From an uncultured Flavobacteriaceae bacterium (GTDB lineage Bacteria > Bacteroidota > Bacteroidia > Flavobacteriales > Flavobacteriaceae): 56,384 nt of DNA. The position numbers and the translations under genes were made by a program. Below are positions 1 to 8,499 of this stretch, one piece after another. Where the stretch lies: the NCBI GenBank assembly GCA_913052585.1, contig CAJXEB010000008.1, positions 1-56,384 of the forward strand. Reading direction: 5' to 3'. Position 1 is the first letter of the stretch. Each line of letters begins with the position of its first letter. Below the pieces are notes generated by a model. The model saw only the letters and a program-made list of their open reading frames with translations. It had not been told where the DNA came from and did not search any database.

Positions 1-146
1 ATCGTACTGGCACCGCTGCGCTGGCTTGCAAGTATTGGGGCTGTCCCTTGGCTCTTTAATGTTAACAGGGAAGCTGGTGTAGTCACATAGGGAGAACTGG
101 AGATTACCTCCATGCCTAAGCCGACTCGTTGTGAAGAATGGAATCC
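1..146. other. GC-rich patch of unknown origin at the left edge
   Basis: About 145 bases with roughly 50 % GC, clearly unlike the AT-rich DNA that follows. It contains a short hairpin (GGAG/CTCC around 98-111) and interrupts an acyl-CoA dehydrogenase reading frame. I do not recognise it as tRNA, tmRNA, RNase P, rRNA or a known IS end. Foreign DNA or an assembly artefact are both possible. Confidence 0.4.
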
Positions 147-320
147 TGAAAATTTCATAACCTTAATCAATGATTTTGAATCATAATCTAAACTAGTGAG
201 ACCTACTACTGAATTTAAATCAATATCTGAATTTTTTAAAATTAAATCCATTGTAGATGAATTCAGAAAATCTTTAATTAAGAATTTATAATCTTTAAGT
301 GGTGCTTTATAAACTTGCAT
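1..320 (-). CDS. Acyl-CoA dehydrogenase N-terminus, partial, running off the window
   Basis: Minus-strand frame open from an ATG at 318-320 to the window edge (about 106 codons). The first ten residues, MQVYKAPLKD, match the N-terminus of the FadE/DmdC-type acyl-CoA dehydrogenases, which catalyse the first step of beta-oxidation. The ATG overlaps the TAA of the upstream fadN-type fragment (TAATG), the usual coupled arrangement of fatty-acid oxidation genes. Similarity to the family is plausible only up to about position 150; beyond that the DNA becomes GC-rich (about 50 % against about 27 %) and the encoded residues no longer look like an acyl-CoA dehydrogenase, although the frame stays open. 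Probably a fusion or assembly junction. Confidence 0.5.
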   Translation of the reverse strand, partial: MQVYKAPLKDYKFLIKDFLNSSTMDLILKNSDIDLNSVVGLTSLDYDSKSLIKVMKFSGFHSSQRVGLGMEVISSSPYVTTPASLLTLKSQGTAPILASQRSGAST

Positions 321-733
321 TAATTTCTCAAATACTTACCTGTTTCAAGTATGTGTTCTAATCTTTCTATTGTTAAATTTTCTTTCATTAAATTGTAAAT
401 AGCATCTTTTTCTAATTTTAATATATTTTCTTCTAATAATTCCTTTGTAATATCAGTATCTCCTCCTGATAAAACATAAGCAATTTTTTCACCGATAAAT
501 TTATCATATTGAGAAATAGCACCGCTTGATTGCATATTTTCCAAAGTTAACATTATTGCTGCAACAGCTGTTTTACCTGGTAAACAATAGATTTTTTTTT
601 CAGGAATTTTATAATTTTTTGACATTTCAATAGCTTTCATTTTTGCATCAAATAATAAACGTTTTCTATTCATAGTTATCCCATCTGAATATTTTAAATA
701 ACCAATTTGGATGTTATAATTAGATAAGCCCAA
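320..733 (-). pseudogene. C-terminal fragment of a FadN-type 3-hydroxyacyl-CoA dehydrogenase/enoyl-CoA hydratase
   Basis: Encodes the last ~137 residues of the bifunctional beta-oxidation enzyme, which is normally about 800 aa. Recognisable family features are the TMNRKRLL segment (about residues 20-27), LPGKTAVAA, the LSGGDTDITKE motif and the terminal LETGKYLRN. There is no proper start: the frame opens with a TTG after an in-frame TAA about 30 bases upstream, and the rest of the enzyme is absent, with rpsO lying only 100 bases away. Residues up to IQIGYLKYSDG still fit the family, so the break is near 725-735. The fragment is coupled to the acyl-CoA dehydrogenase start (TAATG). Confidence 0.65.
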
Positions 734-800
734 GTGGGCACTGGAACAGAAGCACAGCCTTTAATAATAACCCTTTTATTAAGGATTATTGAAGAATCAA

Positions 801-831
801 GAAAATAAAAATGGGAGCACAAGGCTCCCAT
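801..831 (-). terminator. Rho-independent terminator of rpsO
   Basis: Perfect 8-bp stem (811-818 with 824-831, ATGGGAGC/GCTCCCAT), 5-base loop, followed on the minus strand by a T-rich tract (801-810). It begins 6 bases after the rpsO stop codon, so rpsO is probably monocistronic here. Confidence 0.85.
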
Positions 832-836
832 TACTA

Positions 837-1106
837 TTACTTACGTAAATTCAATTCTTTAACAATTGCACGATATCTCATAATATCTTTTTTCATAAGA
901 TAATTTAAAAGAGATCGTCTTTTACCTACTAACATTACCAAAGAACGTTCCGTGTTGTAATCCTTGTGGTTTTTTCTTAGGTGTTGAGTTAAATGCTCGA
1001 TACGGTAGGTGAATAAAGCAATTTGCCCTTCAGCTGTTCCAGAGTCTTTTTCAGACTTACCGTGTTTTTTGAAAATTTTTCCTTTTTCTTCTGGTGATAA
1101 ATACAT
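837..1106 (-). CDS. rpsO: 30S ribosomal protein S15
   Basis: 89 aa, the normal length for S15, a primary binder of 16S rRNA helices 20-22 in the platform of the small subunit. The family pattern GTAEGQIALFTYRIEHLTQHL followed by KNHKDY, the basic GKRRSLLNYL stretch and the C-terminal helix are all present. In most bacteria pnp follows rpsO; here a terminator and a beta-oxidation gene fragment follow, which adds to the suspicion that the left edge of the window is rearranged. A promoter and a leader hairpin lie upstream (1138-1193). Confidence 0.97.
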   Translation of the reverse strand: MYLSPEEKGKIFKKHGKSEKDSGTAEGQIALFTYRIEHLTQHLRKNHKDYNTERSLVMLVGKRRSLLNYLMKKDIMRYRAIVKELNLRK

Positions 1107-1137
1107 GCCAATATTGGTTTAATGATTTTTATGTACA

Positions 1138-1156
1138 GATTACCGCTATGGTAATC
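1138..1156 (-). promoter_or_regulatory. Leader hairpin in the rpsO 5' UTR
   Basis: Perfect 7-bp inverted repeat GATTACC/GGTAATC around a 5-base loop, located 32 bases before the rpsO start codon and immediately downstream of the predicted transcription start. No T tract follows, so it is not a terminator. S15 is autoregulated through leader structures in several bacterial groups; that this one is a regulator is inference. Confidence 0.45.
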
Positions 1157-1162
1157 AGGCGG

Positions 1163-1193
1163 CAAATATATTGATTTTCTATAAAATAGCGAA
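1163..1193 (-). promoter_or_regulatory. Bacteroidota-type promoter of rpsO
   Basis: On the minus strand a perfect -7 box TATATTTG (1163-1170) with TTCG (close to the -33 TTTG) 19 bases upstream. Spacing agrees with the Bacteroidota sigma-ABfr consensus. The predicted start is close to 1157. Confidence 0.6.
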
Positions 1194-1376
1194 TAGAATT
1201 TTCACTTTATTTTAATAGGAAAAAATTAAACCTTTTTCGTTATTAAAAGTCTTAACAAATTAGATTGTAATGTTTTAGATTGATAAATCAACAATCATTA
1301 ACGTTATCTAAATCTGAAACACAACTACCTAACTTTAAATTATATACTTATAAAAATCATCGCTCCCAAAGTGATT

Positions 1377-1616
1377 ATGTTATGTTCTGTGTTTTTAATT
1401 TTTTTCATAAGCCGTGAAACTGACGAAACGAACAACCTTGAAGCCAATTATTCTGATGAAGATAACTCCAAAGCTGCAAAAGCAGATAATGTAATTGAGG
1501 GAACTATATATTTTGAAGAGCAAAGATTAACAGCAGAAGTAGATTTTGGATAGGGTATTTGTGACAATGAAGCAATACTCACTATTGATGGACAAGAGAT
1601 CCTTATTATTATGTAA
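1377..1616 (+). pseudogene. Degenerate small lipoprotein gene, interrupted by an in-frame TAG
   Basis: Reading from ATG 1377 gives a hydrophobic N-terminus (LCSVFLIFFIS) followed by RETDE. Flavobacterial lipoproteins often read SCETDE at this place, so the Arg codon (CGT) looks like a mutated lipobox Cys codon (TGT). The frame is stopped by TAG at 1551-1553 after VDFG, but continues for 20 sensible codons (GICDNEAILTIDGQEILIIM) to a TAA at 1614-1616. The original product would be about 79 aa. No family recognised. An intact ORF of 60 codons with a GTG start at 1371 remains possible, as does a sequencing error. Confidence 0.35.
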
Positions 1617-1633
1617 AATAGACAATATAGTTT

Positions 1634-1669
1634 AAAAAAAAATGCTGCTCAATTGAACAGCATTTTTTT
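1634..1669. terminator. Bidirectional terminator after accD
   Basis: Near-perfect 12-bp stem (641-652 with 653-664 of the 1 kb block, i.e. 1641-1664) with one internal mismatch, A-run on the left and T-run on the right. It lies directly after the accD stop on the minus strand and also after the degenerate lipoprotein frame on the plus strand. Confidence 0.8.
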
Positions 1670-2531
1670 AAGCTATATTGTCTCTAAGTGGACGATTTAA
1701 TATTAAATCGATATATAGATTCACTTTAGATTTTAAATCTTTTCTATGAGTAATAAAATCTAAAAAGCCGTGTTCTTGTAAAAACTCTGCTCTTTGAAAA
1801 CCTTCAGGTAATTCTTTACCTGTAGTGTCTCTAACAACACGAGGTCCAGCAAAAGCAACTAAAGCTCCTGGTTCACTAATATTAATGTCTCCTAGCATTG
1901 CGAAAGATGCAGTAGTCCCTCCAGTTGTAGGATCAGTACAAAGAGATATATAGGGTATTTTTGCTTCAGCAAGTTGTGCTAGTTTAGCTGAAGTTTTGGC
2001 TAATTGCATTAAAGATAAAGCAGCTTCCATCATTCTAGCTCCACCACTTTTTGAAATAATCATAAAAGGTAATTTCTGATTAATAGCATAACCAGCAGCT
2101 CGAGCAATTTTTTCTCCAACAACACTACCCATAGATCCGCCAATAAAACTAAAGTCCATACAAGCAATTACGATGTCTTTACCCATAGATTCTCCAACTG
2201 CAGTTCGAACTGCGTCATTTAGCTTGGTTTTTTCTTTAGCGTCTTTTAAACGATCTGTATATTTTTTAGTATCCGAAAATTTTAAAGGATCTTTTGATGT
2301 TAACTTAGGATTTAGTTCTTTGTATTTTCCGTCGAATAAGATATCGAAATACTCATTACTTCCGATTCTTACATGATAGCCATCTTCAGGGCTTACGTAG
2401 AAGTTTCTCTCTAATTGTTCGGTGTCTACTATTTTTCCAGTAGGAGATTTATACCAAAGTCCTTTTGGGACATCTTTTTTATGTTCTGTAGGGGTTTGAA
2501 TCCCTTTTTTTGTTCTTTTAAACCAACTCAT
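1668..2531 (-). CDS. accD: Acetyl-CoA carboxylase, carboxyltransferase beta subunit, without zinc finger
   Basis: 287 aa crotonase-fold subunit that with AccA transfers the carboxyl group from biotin to acetyl-CoA, the first step of fatty-acid synthesis. Core motifs are clear: [23 protein letters not shown] (acyl-CoA oxyanion region), [13 protein letters not shown]. In the E. coli protein the N-terminus carries a four-cysteine zinc ribbon; here the two Cys-x-x-Cys pairs are replaced by SPTG (29-32) and SPED (47-50), so no zinc can be bound in the classical way. As far as I recall this is general in Flavobacteriia. Followed by its own terminator; fbaA lies upstream in the same direction. Confidence 0.96.
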   Translation of the reverse strand: MSWFKRTKKGIQTPTEHKKDVPKGLWYKSPTGKIVDTEQLERNFYVSPEDGYHVRIGSNEYFDILFDGKYKELNPKLTSKDPLKFSDTKKYTDRLKDAKEKTKLNDAVRTAVGESMGKDIVIACMDFSFIGGSMGSVVGEKIARAAGYAINQKLPFMIISKSGGARMMEAALSLMQLAKTSAKLAQLAEAKIPYISLCTDPTTGGTTASFAMLGDINISEPGALVAFAGPRVVRDTTGKELPEGFQRAEFLQEHGFLDFITHRKDLKSKVNLYIDLILNRPLRDNIA

Positions 2532-2637
2532 AGTTTGTAAGGTTTTACATTTTTTTTAAAAGCTATTTGTCTATAAAATGTTGGGCAATGTATTAAATAT
2601 TAAACAAAAGCCAACTTACAAATGCTAAAAAATGAAT

Positions 2638-3705
2638 TTATAAAGTATTTACGTTGTTAAGATCTTCAAAAGCTTTTATTAATCTTTTCTTGAAAGTAGC
2701 TTCGCCTTCACGGAGCCATTTTCTTGGATCATAGTATTTTTTGTTTGGTAATTCGTCCCCATCAGGGTTTCCAATTTGGGTTTTTAAGTATTCCATGTTG
2801 TTTTGTATATAATCACGAACACCTTCAGTAAATGCAAATTGCATATCGGTATCTATATTCATTTTTATAACACCATAACCAATTGCTTCACGAATTTCTT
2901 CTAATGTTGAACCACTTCCTCCATGAAATACAAAATCGATTGGATTGTTTCCAGTGTTATATTTTTTCTGAACGAATTCTTGTGAATTTTTTAATATAAT
3001 TGGAGTTAATTCAACATTTCCAGGCTTATAAACTCCATGAACATTACCGAAAGCTGCAGCTATAGTAAATTGATCGCTTACTTTCATTAATTCTTCATAA
3101 GCGTATGCTACTTCTTCTGGCTGGGTATAAAGTTTTGATGAATCTACATCACTATTGTCTACGCCATCTTCTTCTCCTCCTGTTATACCTAATTCTATTT
3201 CGAGAGTCATACCCATTTTCGACATTCTCTCTAAGTATCTTTTACAAATTTCAATATTTTCCTCAATAGGTTCTTCAGATAGATCTATCATATGTGAACT
3301 ATAAAGAGGAGATCCTGTTTGCTTGAAGTGTTCTTCGCCAGCATCTAATAACCCATCAATCCAAGGCAATAGTTTTTTTGCACAATGATCGGTATGCAGA
3401 ATAACGGTAGCTCCATAAACTTTAGCTAACTCGTGTACATGTTTTGCGCCTGCAACACCTCCAGCAATAGCAGCTTTGTGATTTTCATTACTAAGTCCTT
3501 TCCCGGCATTAAAATGAGCTCCACCATTAGAAAATTGAATAATTACAGGTGAGTTTAATTCAGCTGCAGTTTCTAATACAGTATTGATAGTGCTTGATCC
3601 TGTAACATTTACTGCAGGTAAAGCAAATCCCTTTTTCTTAGCAAATTGATGTATTTTTTGGACCTCTTTTCCGGTAGCAATACCTGGCTTGATAGAATGA
3701 CTCAT
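2638..3705 (-). CDS. fbaA: Class II fructose-1,6-bisphosphate aldolase
   Basis: About 355 aa zinc-dependent aldolase of glycolysis/gluconeogenesis that interconverts fructose-1,6-bisphosphate with DHAP and glyceraldehyde-3-phosphate. Metal ligand motif HTDHCAKKLLPW, the ELGITGGEEDGVDNS segment, AFGNVHGVYKPG and FHGGSGS are all present, as in the long (FbaA) subgroup. I choose the ATG that starts MSHSIKPG; an upstream in-frame ATG at 3726 would add seven residues (MLSKITT) not typical of the family. Lies 40 bases downstream of tamL and 106 bases upstream of accD, all on the minus strand. Confidence 0.96.
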   Translation of the reverse strand: MSHSIKPGIATGKEVQKIHQFAKKKGFALPAVNVTGSSTINTVLETAAELNSPVIIQFSNGGAHFNAGKGLSNENHKAAIAGGVAGAKHVHELAKVYGATVILHTDHCAKKLLPWIDGLLDAGEEHFKQTGSPLYSSHMIDLSEEPIEENIEICKRYLERMSKMGMTLEIELGITGGEEDGVDNSDVDSSKLYTQPEEVAYAYEELMKVSDQFTIAAAFGNVHGVYKPGNVELTPIILKNSQEFVQKKYNTGNNPIDFVFHGGSGSTLEEIREAIGYGVIKMNIDTDMQFAFTEGVRDYIQNNMEYLKTQIGNPDGDELPNKKYYDPRKWLREGEATFKKRLIKAFEDLNNVNTL

Positions 3706-3746
3706 AGTAGTTATTTTAGACAACAAAAATAATAAAATTTAATGGT

Positions 3747-6293
3747 TTAAAATGGATAGTTGATTCCAATATTATAAACTGCATTTCCGAAATTATAATC
3801 GGTAAACCATCTATTTCCTTTTTGATAAAAGGGATCATATGTTTTAAAACCTATATCTAATCTAAAAACAAAAAAACCAAAATCATAACGCAAACCAAAA
3901 CCAGATGAAACAGCAATGTCTTCTAAGTCTTTTAAGCTAGTAAAGGTTTTTGCAGGATCGGTAATATTGTCTAAAGCATTCCAGATGTTACCAGCATCAA
4001 CAAATAATGCTCCATTAAAATCTCCAAATAGTTTAAAACGATATTCTCCATTTAAAGTTATTTTAAAGTTAGCTTCATTAAAGTCTAAAACACCTCCGCT
4101 ACTTCCTGGCCCAAGCTCATATGCTTGCCAACCTCTATTGTCATTGCTTCCGCCTGCGAAATAACTTCTGGTAAAAGGTATGTTGGTACTATTGCCGTAA
4201 GGAATAGCGATACCCATAAAACTTCTAAATGCTAATTTATTTTGATAATTTAAGTCCCAATGTTTTATGTATTCTGCTTCTGCTTTTATATACTGTGAAT
4301 ATGCCACATCACCAATAACATAACTTCCTAGTAAATCTTTTGTTGCTCCTGCAGCTTTGGCAATTAGATTAGTTAATAACCCCGCAGATTCAACTTTCCA
4401 ACGTACTCTGTAAAATGAATTATCTTTAATATTTTCTCTTGTATCTCGAGTCCAAGAATAATTCATAGCGAATATTAAATTGTTTTCAGTCAACCTATTT
4501 TGTCTTTCTGCAATACTTAATACTTCATTTTGATCTTCCTGACTTAAACCTAACGCATTATTTTCGCCTAAGGCAAGTCTAATAAAAGAATTCGTTTCTA
4601 AGGGTATTATAAGTTGTTGACTTTCTGAATCTTCAAATTCATATTCAGAATCTACTGCAATATCATTTAAGCTATTATACGAGCTTGTATATACATTGTA
4701 ATAATTTTCAGGATTAAGATTTCTTACAAACTGAATGTTTAATAAATCTAAATGATTCGTTCTATTAGCTTTTGGTTTCCATCGATAATTATAAATCAAG
4801 TTAATATTTTGACGGTCTAAACCAATATTATTTTGGTTTGTAAATCCAACAGTAGCAGATGTAGTTGGTGACATGTATTTTGGAATAAATCGATCTGTTT
4901 TTATTGGAAAAATAATCCTTGGAAATATTAGTGTCATATCAGCACCAATGTCTGAATTGTTAAAAAACCGACTATTACTATTTCCAGCATCTTTAGAAGA
5001 TCCGACTCTACCTTTAGCAGAAATTTCTAATATTTCTGCTCTTCTAAAAACATTTCTAATAGAAAAAGAAGCTTTAAACCCTATACCAAACTGTTGTATT
5101 GTTGAGGTAAAAGCATCAATATCTATCCCTCCTGAATATTTTTTACGAGAAGTTAATAATATAGTGGCTATAAGATCTGTTCCTGTTGAATCTTTAGGGT
5201 CTTCGGTATAGGATATTTTTGGGTATTTAAATATTTTTAAATCACTAATTTGTTTATAGGTTAAACTTCGCTCAGAGTCTTTAAATGTTTTTCCTGGTGA
5301 AATGGCTATTGCATCGGTAATCGCTTTAGGGAAAAATTTAAGTTTTTCGTAACTATAAAGATGATACCCATTAAAAAAAGCAGAATCTAATATGGTTTCA
5401 TTTCTGTTTTTATAATTATAGTCAGTTACTATTTGAATATCACTAATTCTATGGACTTTAAAAGGTTCTGTGCGAACAGTATCGTTTTCTCTTATTTTTC
5501 TATCTGAAATTTTGTAAATAATATTTACTTTATGACTAGTTTCAACAGAATCTGCTTCAAACTCTATATAGCTCTGGTCAAAATAAAATAATCCAGAGTT
5601 TCTAAAGTTTTGAGAAATCCGTTCTCTTTCATTATTAAAATCATTTGATGAATATTGATTTTCTTTTACAATTAGTGATTTATCCTTAATTGTTTGAAAT
5701 AATGAATCTACTACGGGAGAGCTTAATTCTTCTTCTATGGTTCCAATTAAATAAGGTTTGTATCTTTTTATATAATAAGTAATTGAAGCTCTTTTATTTT
5801 CAATAGTATCAATTTTGTAGCTTGATTTAGTATTAAACCATCCAAAACTCGCATAATAACTATTAATGTATTGGATGTTTTTTTTTAATTTTTTTTCATC
5901 AATAATTGTAGGCTCATTTCCAACTTTTTGGATCCATTTGTTAAATCCTGAATAACTAGAAGCTATCTTAGCTACTTGTTTTTTTGAGTAGATGTTATTC
6001 ATTCTTTTTTCCCTGTTAGGCTTATTATGTTGCCATTTTTGAAAAGTAGAATCTGGTTCTAGATCTGCAAGATTATAAAAATAGAGGCTTAATGGAATTC
6101 CAACAACCTTTTTGTTGGGTTGTTGGTACAATAAACTTTTAACTTTAAATTCACTATTAACAGTGCTGTCAATAATAATTGTGCTCTTAGTAAGAAGGTG
6201 TCTATCCTTTGGAATATGTTTTACTGCATCACAAGAAATAATTAATATAATTAATCCTAAAAATAATGATATTTTTGTGATGGTTTGGGTCAA
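3747..6293 (-). CDS. tamL: TamL-type Omp85 outer-membrane lipoprotein
   Basis: 848 aa. N-terminal lipoprotein signal with lipobox ending IISC (Cys 21), then POTRA-like repeats, then a C-terminal 16-strand Omp85 barrel ending in Phe (YNIGINYPF). The barrel has the DNRGWQAYELGPGS segment, which corresponds to the conserved VRGF/Y lid motif of Omp85 proteins. Lipidated TamA homologues of this kind (TamL) are specific to Bacteroidota and work in outer-membrane protein biogenesis. Often a tamB gene lies next to tamL; here none is adjacent. The gene is divergent from the RNA methyltransferase at 6323 with only 29 bases between the starts. An additional in-frame start a few codons later is possible. 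Confidence 0.85.
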   Translation of the reverse strand: MTQTITKISLFLGLIILIISCDAVKHIPKDRHLLTKSTIIIDSTVNSEFKVKSLLYQQPNKKVVGIPLSLYFYNLADLEPDSTFQKWQHNKPNREKRMNNIYSKKQVAKIASSYSGFNKWIQKVGNEPTIIDEKKLKKNIQYINSYYASFGWFNTKSSYKIDTIENKRASITYYIKRYKPYLIGTIEEELSSPVVDSLFQTIKDKSLIVKENQYSSNDFNNERERISQNFRNSGLFYFDQSYIEFEADSVETSHKVNIIYKISDRKIRENDTVRTEPFKVHRISDIQIVTDYNYKNRNETILDSAFFNGYHLYSYEKLKFFPKAITDAIAISPGKTFKDSERSLTYKQISDLKIFKYPKISYTEDPKDSTGTDLIATILLTSRKKYSGGIDIDAFTSTIQQFGIGFKASFSIRNVFRRAEILEISAKGRVGSSKDAGNSNSRFFNNSDIGADMTLIFPRIIFPIKTDRFIPKYMSPTTSATVGFTNQNNIGLDRQNINLIYNYRWKPKANRTNHLDLLNIQFVRNLNPENYYNVYTSSYNSLNDIAVDSEYEFEDSESQQLIIPLETNSFIRLALGENNALGLSQEDQNEVLSIAERQNRLTENNLIFAMNYSWTRDTRENIKDNSFYRVRWKVESAGLLTNLIAKAAGATKDLLGSYVIGDVAYSQYIKAEAEYIKHWDLNYQNKLAFRSFMGIAIPYGNSTNIPFTRSYFAGGSNDNRGWQAYELGPGSSGGVLDFNEANFKITLNGEYRFKLFGDFNGALFVDAGNIWNALDNITDPAKTFTSLKDLEDIAVSSGFGLRYDFGFFVFRLDIGFKTYDPFYQKGNRWFTDYNFGNAVYNIGINYPF

Positions 6294-6322
6294 GTTTCTA
6301 AATTTAATAACATCAAAAATAC

Positions 6323-7057
6323 ATGATTTTGGTCAGCAAAAGTCAAATAAAATTAATAACAAGTTTACAGCAAAAAAAGTACCGAAATAAATTGGAATTA
6401 TTTGTTGCCGAAGGTCCAAAAGTTATTAACGAGTTAATAACTGCTAAGCTACAATTACACTCTTTATATTCGACTGTAGATGGGTTGTTTAAAAACGAAA
6501 ACGTTCAGATAATTTCAGAAAAAGAACTTTCAAAAATTAGTTCTTTAAAAAATGCTAATAATTCTTTGGCAGTTTTTAAAATTCCTAATAAAAAATCCTA
6601 TGTTGAAAATGGAATAACGGTAGTGTTAGATTCTATTCAAGACCCCGGTAATTTAGGTACTATCATTAGGTTGTGTGATTGGTTTGATGTCACAAATTTA
6701 ATATGTTCATTAAATACAGTTGATTGCTTTAATCCTAAAGTTATTCAGGCCACTATGGGTTCTATTGTTAGAGTGAATATTATGTATACTGATATTGAAG
6801 AATTTCTTACAAAAAGTAAATTTCCAATTTATATAGGGGCTATGAATGGAGCAAATATTTACAAAGAGAAATTGCCGGATAAAGCTATAATTGTAGTTGG
6901 AAATGAAGCAAATGGTGTTTCAACTAAAATTATGGATCTTGCTAATAATAAAATTACAATCCCACAATTTGGTGTTAATCAAGAAACTGAAAGTTTAAAT
7001 GTAGCGACTGCTACCGCAATACTTTTGAGCGAATTTAAAAGGATTACTGTATCGTGA
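6323..7057 (+). CDS. TrmH/SpoU-family RNA 2'-O-methyltransferase
   Basis: 244 aa SPOUT-class enzyme using SAM to methylate a ribose in rRNA or tRNA. The three family motifs are seen: motif 1 DSIQDPGNLGTIIRLCDWF (about 102-120), motif 2 VVGNEANGVS (about 191-200) and motif 3 ETESLNVATATAILLSEF near the C-terminus. The N-terminal about 85 residues form the L30e-like substrate-binding domain (QQKKYRNK, FVAEGPKVI). Exact target not deducible. The 3' end overlaps the 3' end of the convergent porT gene by 14 bases. Confidence 0.92.
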   Translation: MILVSKSQIKLITSLQQKKYRNKLELFVAEGPKVINELITAKLQLHSLYSTVDGLFKNENVQIISEKELSKISSLKNANNSLAVFKIPNKKSYVENGITVVLDSIQDPGNLGTIIRLCDWFDVTNLICSLNTVDCFNPKVIQATMGSIVRVNIMYTDIEEFLTKSKFPIYIGAMNGANIYKEKLPDKAIIVVGNEANGVSTKIMDLANNKITIPQFGVNQETESLNVATATAILLSEFKRITVS

Positions 7058-7751
7058 AATTGATAAAAACTGTTCTTGATGTCATTTTTTCAATATTACC
7101 AGTCCAACCACTATTTGGATTATTATCCCTAACCAATTCATCATTCATTCCAAAAACACCCCGAATAGATGGTGTAAATTTGAAATAATATAAATAAAAA
7201 TCAATTCCAAAACCTAACTCATAATTGTAATTAGAACTCGTAGATCTAAATTGGCCAGTTTCATTATCTTCAGGATTGTCTTCGTTACTTGCCAGATTAA
7301 ATGATGTTGACACCCCGCCAATAATAAAAGGCTTTATATTATTAAGTCTTTTTGTAGATACTTTTAATAATAAAGGAATATGAATGTAAGTTGCTTTTAT
7401 TTCCCTAAAATTATCTCTTGCTTCTTCAAAACCAGGAAAAATAAGATCACGTTTAGTGAAGCTAAGACCCGGTTCTAATCTTAAATCAAGATAATTGTTA
7501 ATGCGTAAATTACCTAAAAGGCCAACATTAAAGCCTGTTTCTCCTGTTGCTAAAACATCTGTATTGTCACCTTGAGTTTGTTCTTTGTAATCAAAGTTAT
7601 AAGAGTAATTATTGAAGCCTAAAAAATACCCCCAAGAAAGGGTTCTCTTGTCATTGTTTACACGGTTTAATAATTTTTCTTTACTAAATAACTGTGCATT
7701 TGCACCTTGAGCAAGCAGTAATAAGATAAATACAAAAAATAGTTTTTTCAT
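7044..7751 (-). CDS. porT: PorT, type IX secretion outer-membrane protein
   Basis: 235 aa with a cleavable signal peptide (cleavage near ANA-QLF, residues 18-20) and an alternating beta-strand pattern of a small eight-stranded barrel. The sequence features (FGFNNY-like start of the barrel, GETGFNVGLLGNLRI, YIHIPLLLKVST, PFIIGGVSTSFNL, YNYELGFGIDFYL) fit PorT, needed for secretion of T9SS cargo to the cell surface. Gene context supports this: porT directly follows menG/ubiE in many Flavobacteriaceae, here with 2 bases between. The window also codes for T9SS cargo proteins and a T9SS plug protein. Confidence 0.85.
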   Translation of the reverse strand: MKKLFFVFILLLLAQGANAQLFSKEKLLNRVNNDKRTLSWGYFLGFNNYSYNFDYKEQTQGDNTDVLATGETGFNVGLLGNLRINNYLDLRLEPGLSFTKRDLIFPGFEEARDNFREIKATYIHIPLLLKVSTKRLNNIKPFIIGGVSTSFNLASNEDNPEDNETGQFRSTSSNYNYELGFGIDFYLYYFKFTPSIRGVFGMNDELVRDNNPNSGWTGNIEKMTSRTVFINFTIQ

Positions 7752-7753
7752 AA

Positions 7754-8491
7754 TTATTTGGTGGCGGTATAAATTGTTGCAACGCCAAAAGTTTGAGGTT
7801 TGTCCATTACATTTATAAACCCAATTTTTCGTAAAATATTGTTAAGCTTTTCACCATATGGAAAAAGAGATGCGCTTTCGCTTAAATAACTGTAAGCGAC
7901 TTTATCTTTTGAAAATAATTTTCCGATTAAGGGAAGTACAATTTTTGAATGAAATTGATACCCTTGTTTAAATGGAAACTTAGTAGGAACGGAAGTTTCT
8001 AAAATTATAAATAATCCGTTAGGCTTTAAAACCCGTAGTATTTCTGATAACCCTTTTTCTAGGTTTTCAAAATTTCTAATACCGAATGAAACCGTTATGG
8101 CGTCAAATATATTATCCTTAAAAGGTAATGCTTCCGAATCTCCTTTAATAAATTCAACATTATCGTTTAATACTGTATTGGCAACTTTTTTTCTAGCTAC
8201 TGAAAGCATTCCTTCGGATAAATCTAATCCAACTATTTTTTTTGCCGAAGTTTTTTCAGCAAATTTAATAGCCAAATCACCGGTTCCAGTAGCAATATCT
8301 AGGATGCTTTCTGGCTGATGTTCGATAATGGTTGCTAACACTTTTTTACGCCATTTAATATCTGTTCCAAAAGAAATTACACGATTAAGACCGTCATAAT
8401 TCTCCGAAATAGTATCGAACATTTTTTCTACTTGCTCTTTTTTATTAAGAGTAGAATCTTTATAGGGTGTTACTTTTTTATCTATTGTCAT
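7754..8491 (-). CDS. menG: Demethylmenaquinone methyltransferase (MenG/UbiE)
   Basis: 245 aa class I SAM methyltransferase for the last step of menaquinone synthesis. Signatures: VEKMFDTISENYDGLNRVIS, the SAM loop DIATGTGDLAI, LDLSEGML, and the UbiE signature FGIRNFENLEKGL followed by EILRVLKPNG. Bacteroidota make menaquinone only, so demethylmenaquinone is the expected substrate. It is the promoter-proximal gene of a menG-porT pair; a -7 box lies only 9 bases before the start codon. Confidence 0.95.
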   Translation of the reverse strand: MTIDKKVTPYKDSTLNKKEQVEKMFDTISENYDGLNRVISFGTDIKWRKKVLATIIEHQPESILDIATGTGDLAIKFAEKTSAKKIVGLDLSEGMLSVARKKVANTVLNDNVEFIKGDSEALPFKDNIFDAITVSFGIRNFENLEKGLSEILRVLKPNGLFIILETSVPTKFPFKQGYQFHSKIVLPLIGKLFSKDKVAYSYLSESASLFPYGEKLNNILRKIGFINVMDKPQTFGVATIYTATK

Positions 8492-8499
8492 GACGGCTG

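Noticed and set aside
1-146. tRNA, tmRNA, RNase P or rRNA fragment
   Set aside because: None of the conserved sequence or structural marks of these RNAs could be found.
320-733. Treating this frame as a complete small protein
   Set aside because: It is the C-terminus of a much longer enzyme family, starts with TTG at the break and has an in-frame stop just upstream.
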